Source: Njordibacter sp905182035 (GTDB lineage Bacteria; Pseudomonadota; Gammaproteobacteria; Pseudomonadales; Balneatricaceae). From it: a stretch of 64,000 bases of DNA. Below, piece by piece: positions 44,592 through 53,601 of the stretch. The stretch lies in assembly GCF_047730075.1 (NCBI RefSeq), contig NZ_CP159831.1, forward strand, positions 2,604,001 through 2,668,000, read 5' to 3'. Every line of letters begins with the position of its first letter. Within the stretch, counting starts at the first letter, position 1. The translations under genes were made by a program, and so were the position numbers. The notes beneath the pieces are model-generated. The model searched no databases, was not told the DNA's origin, and saw only the letters and a list, made by a program, of their open reading frames with translations.

Positions 44592-45746
44592 TTATTTTAT
44601 CGCAGCTTTGTATGCGTTAAGTAGCATGCCATGAAAATGATGCACCGCATGCTCGCTCATTCCGTGTTCACCATCTGGGTTAGCCATGATTCGACCAGAC
44701 TGAAACGCAGGTGTATTCATACCCCGCTGCACACTTTCGACTAGGTTAATATCTTCTACCTGCAGCACATCGTTAATAAATTTAAGCGCTTCTTTTTCGG
44801 CGTCCGTAACATCTGCAGTTTCGAAATAAAATTCAAATTCCTGGTAAGTTTCTTCTGCGCCTAACGGGTTGAACCTCCACACCATAAAGTTGCCTCGACC
44901 GGGGTAACGCATCAAGGCAATGTTGGGCCACAGAAACCAAACGGCATGGTCGGTTACCGCCGCATCATCAATACTATAAGCTGCATTGCCAGTGCGCATC
45001 GCTTTAGCCATATGACTAGAATAGATGCCGTGAGTTTTTACTTTGTAGGTTTGCATGTCCACCAAACTCACAAAGTCTTTATGGGCTGTAGTGCAGTGAT
45101 AACACTCCAAAAAATTATCAGTGACAGCTTTCCAGTTAGCTTTGATACGGTATGATAACCGCGTGGCATAGGTAAGCTTACTGAGGTCAGGTGCATAGGC
45201 CATAATGTCTGTCGCCAACTCACCTGTTTGACTTGCTAATGAGGCAGCACCAGTATCTAAGTTAACAAACACTAAGTGACAAAAAATTTCTACTTGAACC
45301 TGATCCAAACAAACCGCTTGGGTGTCAAAATTATGCACCAACTTGGATCTTGGAGCCGCCAGCAGCTGACCTTTAAGGTCATAATTCCATGCATGGTAGG
45401 GACAAACAATTTTCTTGATATTACCTTGGCCCTTGACTAACAGGTGACCTCGGTGTTTGCACACATTGTAAAATGCCTGCAACCCTCCTTCGATATTACG
45501 CACCACAATAATAGGTTGGCCAGCGACCTCCTGAGCCACATAGTCACCAGCGTTCCGTAACGCTTCTTCATGACAAACAAACTGCCAAGATTTGGCAAAT
45601 ACATGTTCTTTCTCTATGATTTGGTACTTAGGTTCTATATAGCATTGGGAGCCAATGGACCAAGATTCACAAGGATCTTTAGCATAACCAAATGCAACTG
45701 CATCAAATTCTAACTGAGTTAAATGTGCAGCCACATAGGCCTCCAT
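44592..45746 (-). CDS. Rieske non-heme iron oxygenase, alpha subunit (quaternary-amine type)
   Basis: The 384-residue protein has the Rieske cluster motif C96-x-H98-x16-C115-x2-H118 (CKHRGH ... CPYHAW) and a mononuclear iron domain with DNFLECYHCTTAHKDF. The layout resembles glycine-betaine, stachydrine and carnitine monooxygenases. Such enzymes need a ferredoxin-NAD(P)H reductase, but no reductase gene lies in the window. It lies between the SDR and the carnitine-dehydrogenase-like gene, all on the minus strand. The substrate cannot be assigned from sequence alone. Confidence 0.85.
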   Translation of the reverse strand: MEAYVAAHLTQLEFDAVAFGYAKDPCESWSIGSQCYIEPKYQIIEKEHVFAKSWQFVCHEEALRNAGDYVAQEVAGQPIIVVRNIEGGLQAFYNVCKHRGHLLVKGQGNIKKIVCPYHAWNYDLKGQLLAAPRSKLVHNFDTQAVCLDQVQVEIFCHLVFVNLDTGAASLASQTGELATDIMAYAPDLSKLTYATRLSYRIKANWKAVTDNFLECYHCTTAHKDFVSLVDMQTYKVKTHGIYSSHMAKAMRTGNAAYSIDDAAVTDHAVWFLWPNIALMRYPGRGNFMVWRFNPLGAEETYQEFEFYFETADVTDAEKEALKFINDVLQVEDINLVESVQRGMNTPAFQSGRIMANPDGEHGMSEHAVHHFHGMLLNAYKAAIK

Positions 45747-45769
45747 AAACCACTAATAGTGGTATAAAT

Positions 45770-46522
45770 TTAAAACAAACTTGGGTTCAAAGGTGATGCT
45801 GCGGTTAAACCACCATCAACAGTGAACATCTGTCCCGTAACAAAGCGCGACTCTTCACTTGCTAACCAAAGGGCCATATTAGCTATGTCAGAAGGCACAC
45901 CAAAACGACCCACAGGGTGCCGAGCCAATGCATCTTTTTTTGCAGCAGTCTCATCCTCTGCAACCGCAAAGGCGCTGCCTGCCATCGCCGTCATAATCCA
46001 ACCTGGGCATATAGCGTTGCACCTCACCATAGGGCCGTGATCGACTGCAACTGAACGAGTTAAACCATGTACAAAGGCCTTGGACGCATTGTATAGCGCT
46101 AGGCCAGGATCAGCATTAAGGCCAGATACAGAACCCATATTAATGATAGAACCACCCATAGCCATAATGGGTAAGAGGCTGCGGATGGTATTGAATACCC
46201 CACGCGCATTGGCTCCCATGAGCACTTCCCAATCATCGTCAGTGGTATCAACAACGGTCTTTTCGATCTGTACTCCAGCGTTATTCACCAGAATATTCAA
46301 GGCGCCATAGTCACTTACAAGCTGCTCTTTAAGTTCTGCTACCTGTTTAGCACAACTCACATCAGTCTGCATCCAATAAACGTTAGCCGCCATATCAGAA
46401 GGTCTGCCGCCACGCCCACAAGTAATAACCTTGGCGCCTTCCCGCACAAATCGCTCAACAATAGCGGCACCAATACCTTGGCGCCCACCCGTAACAAGAG
46501 CCACTTTGCCAGATAATTGCAT
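45770..46522 (-). CDS. Short-chain dehydrogenase/reductase
   Basis: A 250-residue classical SDR. The cofactor motif is TGGRQGIGAAI, with NNAG at the expected place, the Ser/Tyr/Lys triad in INMGSVSGLN and YNASKAF, and the C-terminal GQMFTVDGGLT. ATG 46522 has AGGAG 5 nt upstream. It is the first gene of the SDR-Rieske-dehydrogenase cassette and probably oxidises an alcohol formed in that pathway. Confidence 0.88.
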   Translation of the reverse strand: MQLSGKVALVTGGRQGIGAAIVERFVREGAKVITCGRGGRPSDMAANVYWMQTDVSCAKQVAELKEQLVSDYGALNILVNNAGVQIEKTVVDTTDDDWEVLMGANARGVFNTIRSLLPIMAMGGSIINMGSVSGLNADPGLALYNASKAFVHGLTRSVAVDHGPMVRCNAICPGWIMTAMAGSAFAVAEDETAAKKDALARHPVGRFGVPSDIANMALWLASEESRFVTGQMFTVDGGLTAASPLNPSLF

Positions 46523-46727
46523 ACAGACTCCTATAGCAGCATTTGCTGTACCTTGGGCAATCAAACCACCGTCCAGCACCCACATCTCACTAATAAATCA
46601 GGTTACCCACTATACTTAATCTTTTCCTGTGTTGTCCTGCCTCATTTTTCGACCATAATTTGATCTTCTTCGTCAGCCCCTAGACTTTCACTGTACAGAA
46701 TAGCCCACATTAACAAACCATTACTGT

Positions 46728-46733
46728 TATAAT
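46728..46733 (+). promoter_or_regulatory. -10 element of ssrA
   Basis: A perfect TATAAT ends 14 bp before the mature tmRNA 5' end. The -35 region is weak (CACATT at 17 bp). Confidence 0.5.
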
Positions 46734-46747
46734 CTTCAACGACTTAA

Positions 46748-47102
46748 GGGGATGACTGGATTCGACGTTGGTTACAAACCCTGCGGTGCATGTCGAGAAT
46801 GTAAGGTTTCTCGTAAATCCCACCTTGCAAAAGTTATAGTCGCAAACGACGAAAACTACGCACTAGCGGCCTAAATCCCGCTTACACTGATCACTGGATG
46901 CCTGTAAACGGTTGTGAAGTGGCTCGCAGAACAGGATCGTGTGGACTCCTCGCTCGTGGAGAAAACCCTAAAACCAATCGAGATCGCCTTATGCGCCCTG
47001 ACACTTGGGCCGCGGTAGGTTAAAACAATAAAGTGATCTAAACATGTAGAGCCAATGGCAGAGGACTGGCGGACGGGGGTTCGACTCCCCCCATCTCCAC
47101 CA
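46748..47102 (+). ncRNA. ssrA: Transfer-messenger RNA (tmRNA)
   Basis: The 355-nt gene begins GGGGAUGACUGGAUUCGACG and ends in a tRNA-Ala-like T-arm and acceptor with encoded CCA. The resume codon GCA at 46842 opens the tag ANDENYALAA, followed by TAA at 46872-46874, identical to the E. coli tag. It rescues stalled ribosomes with SmpB. Its 3' end is a common integration site, and integrase debris follows. Confidence 0.98.
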
Positions 47103-47107
47103 CAAAC

Positions 47108-47139
47108 AAGCCCTAAGTATTTGATACTTAGGGCTTTTT
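47108..47139 (+). terminator. Rho-independent terminator of ssrA
   Basis: AAGCCCTAAGTAT and ATACTTAGGGCTT form a perfect 13-bp stem with a TTG loop and a T-run, starting 6 bp after the tmRNA 3' end. Confidence 0.92.
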
Positions 47140-47349
47140 CATTTCTATAAATATTCAAGTGTACGGAATGGTGTACAGTTCGTATTTATAAATACATCTC
47201 ACCAACGCTAAAGTTCTATCCGTTGGCTGAGATATTTACCTCGCTGTTTATCAGTACTGAGTTATTTCTCAAGACACATTCTTAATGCCAACCTTGGTAT
47301 GCCATGCTGATGACTCCAACAAATTTACAAGCCAGATCCTGATCGAGAC

Positions 47350-47885
47350 ACAGCGGTCACCCTAGCATTAAAGCTCATGCCGCTAGTCTTCCTGAGACCT
47401 AAAAACATCCGCTTTATGAAGTGGGCGTACATTGATTTTGATGCAGCCTTAATGACCATACCTAAGGAAGCCATGAAGATGGGCAAGGAGCTTAAAGCCC
47501 CTCTTGCAACCAAGCCTTAGTCATTCTAAACGAAGCACACAAGGACACTGGTGAGCTTGAGTACGTATTTATGTCAACCATCGGTATAGGGAAGAACAAG
47601 CCTATAGGTGAAAGTGCAACCACCAACGCCATTAGACGAATGATTGACCCTAGAACAGGCAAACCTTTTGGGACTGGCTTTATGACGAGCCACGGCTTTA
47701 GACATACCGCCAGCACCATGTTAAATGAGCTTGAATACCCTGCTGACGCTATAGAATTTCAGATGGCTCACGTAACTCAGAATATTGTTAGAAGTACTTA
47801 CAACAAGGCACAGCTAATGCCTGCAAGGACTATGATGATGAGGGAGTGGGCTATATTTATAGACGGCCTGATCAACAACGATTAA
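47350..47885 (+). pseudogene. P4-type tyrosine integrase remnant with a frameshift
   Basis: The first part reads ALKLMPLVFLRPKNIRFMKW and YIDFDAALMTIPKEAMKMG, the core of P4-like integrases. After a one-base frameshift near 47500-47520 it continues as VILNEAHKDTGELEYVFMS, TSHGFRHTASTMLNE and the tyrosine segment NIVRSTYNKAQLMP. About the first 200 residues are missing. It lies 250 bp after the ssrA 3' end, the usual place for an ssrA-targeting integrase. Confidence 0.87.
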
Positions 47886-48435
47886 TAGCTATAATACTTG
47901 ACTGAAACACAGCCTCTAGAGCTATTTACAACTTACTCCTACGTAGTGGCCGAATGCCCCTGAAATGCGCATCACCACAAACTGTAATGCTTCAAGTATA
48001 AATTCAGGGCTGAAAGTCGGCCTTGTAAGTTTTTCCATTGGCTCACCTAATGGATCATAGATAATTATAACATCTCTTGTTAGGTGGCCAAACCCACTTT
48101 ACCACTACAGTCAGGAGGTTTATACATGGGTCAGTTTTCAATGCAAATATTGAGTGCTAATGGGTCAGTTCTGGATTCAATCTAACAAATAAGGCCTTTG
48201 TGAAAAATTTGTGTAAATGCCTCATCCTAGAAAAACCAAACCTAACGATGATGACTCTAGACGCTGTTGTAGTAAATAAAGCATTTGAAGGCCGTTTTAA
48301 ACAGTGCTTTTTTTTAAATTCATTAGCACTATTCTTTAGCTTTAATTGGCGGTTTTTTTTAGGCTAAAACTGCGCTTACTTTACTAAGTAAGTGCGATTT
48401 ATTTTCGCTTTATTAACGTTGAGACAAGTGTAATC
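47886..48435. other. 550-bp interval with insertion-sequence debris
   Basis: No gene is recognised. A pair of TGGGTCAGTT repeats (48127-48170) resembles IS21-family ends. The right end is T-rich next to the fructokinase stop codon. Confidence 0.4.
48127..48170. repeat. Direct repeats TGGGTCAGTT, IS21-like end
   Basis: Two copies of TGGGTCAGTT, the first continuing TTCAATGC, lie 34 bp apart. IS21-family elements carry several such terminal repeats that the transposase binds. No istA/istB frame remains. The family call is from memory of the repeat form. Confidence 0.4.
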
Positions 48436-49386
48436 TTAGACTTTCAAGTCACTCAGCCAAGGGGGGTTAGCACCTTGTCGAGAGACGTTAACGGCGGCAA
48501 CCTGAGTGGCATAAGCTAATGATTCCAAAAGTTCGGTGCGACTAATATTTGCCAATGCAGTTTTAGACATAAGGTTTAAGCTAACAAGTTTAGCCAGTAA
48601 ACCCGCGCTAAAGGTATCACCTGCACCAACCGTATCTACCACACACACCTTAGGCACATCTTGGTGTACCACTTCACCAGCAGTTAAATAAGCTGTTGCT
48701 CCTTCAGCGCCCTTAGTAACAATAACTATCGCCTTATTTTTACCACGCAATAAATGCACCTGTTGTTGCTCGGGGATTGCGCCTCCAACTAACCAATCTA
48801 GGTCTTCGTTAGAAACCTTAATAATATCCGCCACATCAATAATATGCTGTAAGCGTTGCCGGTAAGTTTGATCATTACTTATAAAGTTGGTACGTATATT
48901 AGGGTCTAAAACAATCACCATGTCATTAGCATACTTCTGCGCTATGGAGCAGTATGCGTCAGCAGCAGGCTCATTAATTAAGCTAATACCACCAAAATAC
49001 AAGGCATTACAGGATTTAATGCCACGCTGTACATCAAACAAGTTGGGCACATGAGTGACCTGAAAAGAACGACCCGCACTATTTTCATCATAAAAGGTAT
49101 AACTTGCATGGCCAGCATCAAGGCTGACAAAAGCCAGTGTGGTAGGCAAGTTAGAACGCACTAGATAGGACGTATCCACCTTACTCACCACTAATGCATC
49201 ATGCAATTGTTGGCCAAATAGATCATTGGAAACTCCTGACACTATACCAACTTCGATACCTAAGCGCCCCAAGCCAATGGCAGTATTAAATATTGCGCCA
49301 CCCACTAAAGGTGCGTAACTTGTTTGTCCAGAGTCGGATAGCACTTGCACCATATCAATGAGGGCTTCACCACAACAAATAATCAA
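48436..49386 (-). CDS. PfkB-family fructokinase
   Basis: The 316-residue sugar kinase begins MIICCGEALIDM, the typical fructokinase N-terminus, followed by GGAIFNTAIGLGRLG. The C-terminal PfkB signature DTVGAGDTFSAGLL carries the catalytic Asp. TTG 49386 is chosen as start because AGGA lies 6 nt upstream and the conserved N-terminus begins there. It probably phosphorylates the fructose made by sorbitol and mannitol dehydrogenases encoded upstream on the same strand. Confidence 0.88.
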   Translation of the reverse strand: MIICCGEALIDMVQVLSDSGQTSYAPLVGGAIFNTAIGLGRLGIEVGIVSGVSNDLFGQQLHDALVVSKVDTSYLVRSNLPTTLAFVSLDAGHASYTFYDENSAGRSFQVTHVPNLFDVQRGIKSCNALYFGGISLINEPAADAYCSIAQKYANDMVIVLDPNIRTNFISNDQTYRQRLQHIIDVADIIKVSNEDLDWLVGGAIPEQQQVHLLRGKNKAIVIVTKGAEGATAYLTAGEVVHQDVPKVCVVDTVGAGDTFSAGLLAKLVSLNLMSKTALANISRTELLESLAYATQVAAVNVSRQGANPPWLSDLKV

Positions 49387-49598
49387 AATTAATCCTATTC
49401 TTAAACGTGCCCAAATGGGGCATAATATATCGAAAAATCCGAACAAAAATTATAACGTGTTAATCAAAGCTCAAATTATCCTGCACCTTTCATTTACTCA
49501 AACAAAATCTAATGTAATTTTTAGTGGGCCTTTTCAGCACCCCACATCCGCGAAACCAATCGCATCAGTATTTTTACACCGCGTCGATTACTGCTGAC

Positions 49599-50420
49599 TT
49601 AGAGCCTAGCAAGAGCACTGTTGATCAAAGTAATAAGTTGTGGCCAATATGGAGCCGGTTGCTCATCTGTCGGCAACATACCAAAATGCCCCGCGGTGGG
49701 CATCTCTTCTAAAGTTAAGTTTTCGTTACTAGAATGAGCAACATAGCTTTGAGCCTGAGATATAGGCACGTCTTCGTCTAAACCTCCGTGGACCAAACAT
49801 ATTGAAGCTTGCCCATGGGCTAGCTGTGTTGGATCTGATGCAGCATAACGCAGGGGCCAATCCACTTTAGTGCCACCCATAAGGCGCTCAACTTGATGGG
49901 GCTGACTAAGGTTATGAGCACCATCAAAATCCAACACTGCAGCGATACTAATCGTATGTTTGGGTCGCAAAAAATGGTCTCTATAAAGCTCAGAGTGAGG
50001 TTTAATTTGATCACGGCTATTAGCCCATGCTGCAAGGTGACCACCCGCAGAGTGGCCTATTAGGAGAACTTTATTAAGATCTAAGTTGGCAACTTCTTCA
50101 ATATAATACAAAAAGTCTAAACCTGCCGCGACATCTTCAAATACCGCTGGCCAAGGCGCAGTGACATTATCTCCTTGGACATTCATACGGCGATACTCAA
50201 GGTTCCATACCGCCAAGTTATGGTTTTGGAAATGTTCCACAATAGCTTTTGTTGGATAGTCATCTAGGTCTGTTGTGTGTTGCCAATAGCCACCATGGAT
50301 AACCACCATAACGGGTAACTTCTGGTCCGTAGGAGATCTATACAAGTGCCCAAATTGATCATTATTAGGGCCATATGAGAATTTCTTTTTCACAATAGGA
50401 TCAATAATCACACTCGTCAT
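49599..50420 (-). CDS. Alpha/beta hydrolase (kynurenine formamidase/BD-FAE-like)
   Basis: The 273-residue hydrolase has the oxyanion motif HGGYWQ, nucleophile elbow LIGHSAGGHLAAW, an acid in HGGLDEDVP and the catalytic His in AGHFGMLP. It resembles kynurenine formamidase and carbohydrate-ester hydrolases in layout. Its position between fructokinase and kinase genes of the polyol island gives no clear substrate. Confidence 0.8.
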   Translation of the reverse strand: MTSVIIDPIVKKKFSYGPNNDQFGHLYRSPTDQKLPVMVVIHGGYWQHTTDLDDYPTKAIVEHFQNHNLAVWNLEYRRMNVQGDNVTAPWPAVFEDVAAGLDFLYYIEEVANLDLNKVLLIGHSAGGHLAAWANSRDQIKPHSELYRDHFLRPKHTISIAAVLDFDGAHNLSQPHQVERLMGGTKVDWPLRYAASDPTQLAHGQASICLVHGGLDEDVPISQAQSYVAHSSNENLTLEEMPTAGHFGMLPTDEQPAPYWPQLITLINSALARL

Positions 50421-50582
50421 GCTAAGGCCTCATCAAGCAATGACTTCTGCCCTAGTTTAAAAGGTATTACACTAGTGGCCCTAGCTGTTATAGCGGCTTC
50501 GATTGTGCCAATTTGAGCTTGTAATATCATTCTATATAACCTTGTTCAACCAAAACACTAACTACCAAAAATCGAATTGCAT

Positions 50583-50613
50583 CTGCGCTGTTGAGTTAAT
50601 TCCAGCAGCGCAG
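50583..50613 (-). promoter_or_regulatory. Hairpin after the polyol operon
   Basis: CTGCGCTG and CAGCGCAG pair perfectly around a 15-nt loop, 31 bp beyond the stop codon of the last operon gene. No U-tract follows, so it is a stability hairpin or a weak terminator. Confidence 0.4.
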
Positions 50614-50643
50614 AGACTGAGGCCTTCAAAAATTGATGATCAA

Positions 50644-51333
50644 TTAACTTTTATTCCACTTTAAATTCACATCGGCAGAGCAACTTTCCTGGACAATTAG
50701 TTTCACGTTTGGCATGTCGTTTTGTTCTACTTTGATGGTGGAATTATTGTTGTTGTAGTTCAGATTTTTCCACCGTGATATCAATCTTGCGCGCAGGATC
50801 ACTTCATCACATGGAATCATTACAGAAAGGTCGAAATACTTTTTGAGGTGCGACCAAGGGCCGTCTTTCAAGAGTAAATAATTACCTTCAATCAACAGCA
50901 CGGTCATTTTTTTGTCAATCAATCTGGCACATGCAAGGGAGATGTCACGGTTACGGTCAAATACAGGAACGGCAATACTTTCGGTCTGATTTTTGTCTGT
51001 AAGTCGCTTTAAGGCTGCGTCCAATCCACCCACATCAAACGTCTCAGGAACACCTTTTCTTTGAGTCATCCCAAGCTGCTCCAAGATCGCGTTGTCATAA
51101 TGAAAACCATCCATCGGAACAACCTGTACTTTTATTTCTTTGTTCTGTGCTAGCAAGACTTCCAACGCATCGGTCGCCGTAGACTTACCACACCCTGGGG
51201 CCCCAACGATAGCAATAACGAGCCTGCCATCACTAGTCGTCCGCTCTAATATCATAGCCGCGAGTTCTGCAAGAAAAACCTCTGACAGCTCACCTTTTTT
51301 TATGACTGGAAACTGGTGATCAGAGTGGATCAT
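50644..51333 (-). CDS. P-loop kinase of the YggC/FrcK (uridine kinase-like) family
   Basis: The 229-residue protein has Walker A GAPGCGKST near residues 44-52, VVPMDGFHYDN, RKGVPETFD and LLIEGNYLLLKDGPW, the hallmarks of FrcK-like proteins found in sugar ABC operons. The ATG overlaps the mannitol dehydrogenase stop as ATGA. The natural substrate of this family is not established; a sugar or nucleoside is likely. A paralogue lies at 59653-60312. Confidence 0.85.
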   Translation of the reverse strand: MIHSDHQFPVIKKGELSEVFLAELAAMILERTTSDGRLVIAIVGAPGCGKSTATDALEVLLAQNKEIKVQVVPMDGFHYDNAILEQLGMTQRKGVPETFDVGGLDAALKRLTDKNQTESIAVPVFDRNRDISLACARLIDKKMTVLLIEGNYLLLKDGPWSHLKKYFDLSVMIPCDEVILRARLISRWKNLNYNNNNSTIKVEQNDMPNVKLIVQESCSADVNLKWNKS

Positions 51334-52828
51334 ACTTGTCCCTCTTCATATTGCACTGGCACCCTGTTGTCACAATAAGACGCTAATGCAGTCTCTACAC
51401 CTAGGTCCCAAATCATTAACAACCATCTAGAAAAAGCACTTTTAAACCGGGGTTGGTCTGCTAAGCTGCCATAGGTATTACGCATTTCTAGCCAAGCTTG
51501 TGGCTCCGTTTTTGCTTTCTTTGCCGTTTTCATTAAGGTGTCCCAAAAAGGATCATTGGCTTCAATAATGCTGCCATCCTCTCTTGTTCCCTCGCACATG
51601 CGTGCCCATGCTGCCTCTACAAAAGCTAACCCTTCAACTGATACACCTGCGGCCAAGCCGTCATGAACTGTAGGTAATATAAATCCTGGGTGGCGCGACG
51701 ATCCATCAAAGGCTACCCGGCGCACGGTATCAATAATTTCTGGATTAGAAAACCGCCGTTCTATCAGGTTTACATACTGTTGAGGATTCATTCCTGGAAC
51801 CTGAGCAACATGGTGTACAATCTCCTCAGATTGAACTTTTAGAAAAAATGCATGAATTTGTGTATGCTCCATAGCCTCTGAAATCGTTTCTATATTCAAA
51901 ATCTCTGCAATGTTAACTATGATCTGGTGACCTGCGTTGAGGATACGAATCTTCTGTGTTTCAAAACCATGCACGTTATCAGTAAAGGTAGCACCCACTT
52001 TCTCCCATTTGGGTGACCTGCACAAAAAGCATCTTCAAGTACCCATTGACGAAAATTTTCATGGGTCACCGGCACTTGATCGTCAACTCCAATTTGCTTA
52101 GCTAACTCCAACTCTCTAGCTCCAGTTGCTGGCACAATGCAGTCGACCATTGAGTTTGGAAAAGTACATTGCTCCTCAATCCATTGAGCCAATTTCACAT
52201 CTGACATTCTGGCAAGTGAAATAATAGTTTGCCGTAGGATGTCACCATTACCTTGAAGGTTGTCGCAACTTTGTAAGGTAAAAGGTCCAATGTTGCGTTC
52301 ACAGCGTATTTTTAGCGCTGCGATAATTGAGCCAAAGGCAGTGCGCGGTGTACTGGGGTTAGCCGCATCATACTCAATGTCTGGATGTGCACTATTCAAA
52401 GCCTTAGTCACAGGATCAATGTAATAGCCTCCCTCTGTCACAGTAAGGGCGACAATTCGTATTACAGGATCTGCCATTTGCGCAATCAAAGGGCCATTGC
52501 CATCCTCGATGGCCACGTAGTCAATCATTGATCCGACCACTTCGGCAGATTTTCCCAACGGGTCCAGTTCAATTAAAGTACTCAAACAATCTTGAGATAA
52601 TAATTTTTCTCGTTGCTCAGTGTCAAAGGGACGAACCCCTGCACCAATGATGGCCCAGTCATGATTAAGACCCATTTCAAGCAAGCGGTGAAGATACCAA
52701 GATTGATGCGCACGATGAAAATTACCCAGTCCAATATGCACAATGCCAGGTGTCAGTGCCCGGCGGTCATAGGTGGGTTTAGAAATGATATCTGGTAGGC
52801 TGTTCAGACTTTGATTTGATAATATCAT
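51330..52828 (-). pseudogene. mtlK: Mannitol 2-dehydrogenase interrupted by a one-base deletion
   Basis: Two overlapping frames together give a full long-chain mannitol dehydrogenase of about 498 residues. The first reads TPGIVHIGLGNFHRAHQSWY and runs to VLEDAFCAG; the second resumes with PKWEKVGATFTDNVHGFE and contains the catalytic-region IRILNAGHQIIVN. One base is missing at about 52012-52016, where Arg is expected. The reaction is mannitol to fructose with NAD. The start overlaps the smoS stop (TAATG). A sequencing error cannot be excluded, since the neighbours are intact. Confidence 0.88.
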
Positions 52829-53601
52829 TAGCTTGTCCATTGACCTCCATCAACATTATAGGTTTGTGCCACAATGTATTCAGCTTCATCACTTGCTAAA
52901 AAAATAGCCATACCCGTTAAATCTTGGGCCTGCCCCATTCTTCCATAAGGCACCGCTTCTCCCACCTCTTGCTTTTTCTGGCCCAGAACTTTGCCTTCGT
53001 GTTTAGCAAAGAACGCATCAACCCCATCCCAATGTTCGCCGTCAACAACTCCAGGAGAGATAGCATTGACGTTAATGCCGTGTTGAATTAAGTTGAGCCC
53101 AGCTGATTGCGTGAGGCTGATCACAGCTGCCTTGGTTGCGCAATAAACAGCCACAAGCGGTTCACCACGGCGCCCTGCTTGACTGGCCATATTGATAATG
53201 CTGCCCTTAATACCTTGATCAATCATGTGTCGTGCCACAGCTTGCAGGGTAAACAGAGTGCCTGAAAAATTAATGTCGAACGCACGCTGATAATCTACAC
53301 GATCTATATCAACGATGGGGCCAGCTGTAAAAATGGCTGCATTGTTGATTAAAATATCTATTTGTCCAAATGCATCCACAACTTGGCTAATAGCACGATC
53401 AATACTCTTTTGTTGGGTCACATCCATCTCCACAGCAATAGCTGCAGGGCCTAAGTCACTGACTGATCTGCGCGCGCGTTCAATATCAATGTCTGCAATT
53501 GCTACCCGAGCACCTTCTTTTATGTAGGCCTCAGCAAAGGCGAGTCCAATGCCTCGAGCTGCGCCCGTGATGAGGGCACACTTACCAACAAGTCGCTTCA
53601 T
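52828..53601 (-). CDS. smoS: Sorbitol dehydrogenase SmoS (SDR family)
   Basis: The 257-residue SDR oxidises D-glucitol (sorbitol) to fructose. The cofactor motif is TGAARGIG, the catalytic residues are in INMASQAGRRGE and VYCATKAA, and PGVVDGEHWDGVDAFFAKHE is a distinctive stretch that, from memory, is shared with Rhodobacter SmoS. Its ATG overlaps the smoK stop codon as ATGA. It is the third-last gene of the smo operon. Confidence 0.93.
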   Translation of the reverse strand: MKRLVGKCALITGAARGIGLAFAEAYIKEGARVAIADIDIERARRSVSDLGPAAIAVEMDVTQQKSIDRAISQVVDAFGQIDILINNAAIFTAGPIVDIDRVDYQRAFDINFSGTLFTLQAVARHMIDQGIKGSIINMASQAGRRGEPLVAVYCATKAAVISLTQSAGLNLIQHGINVNAISPGVVDGEHWDGVDAFFAKHEGKVLGQKKQEVGEAVPYGRMGQAQDLTGMAIFLASDEAEYIVAQTYNVDGGQWTS

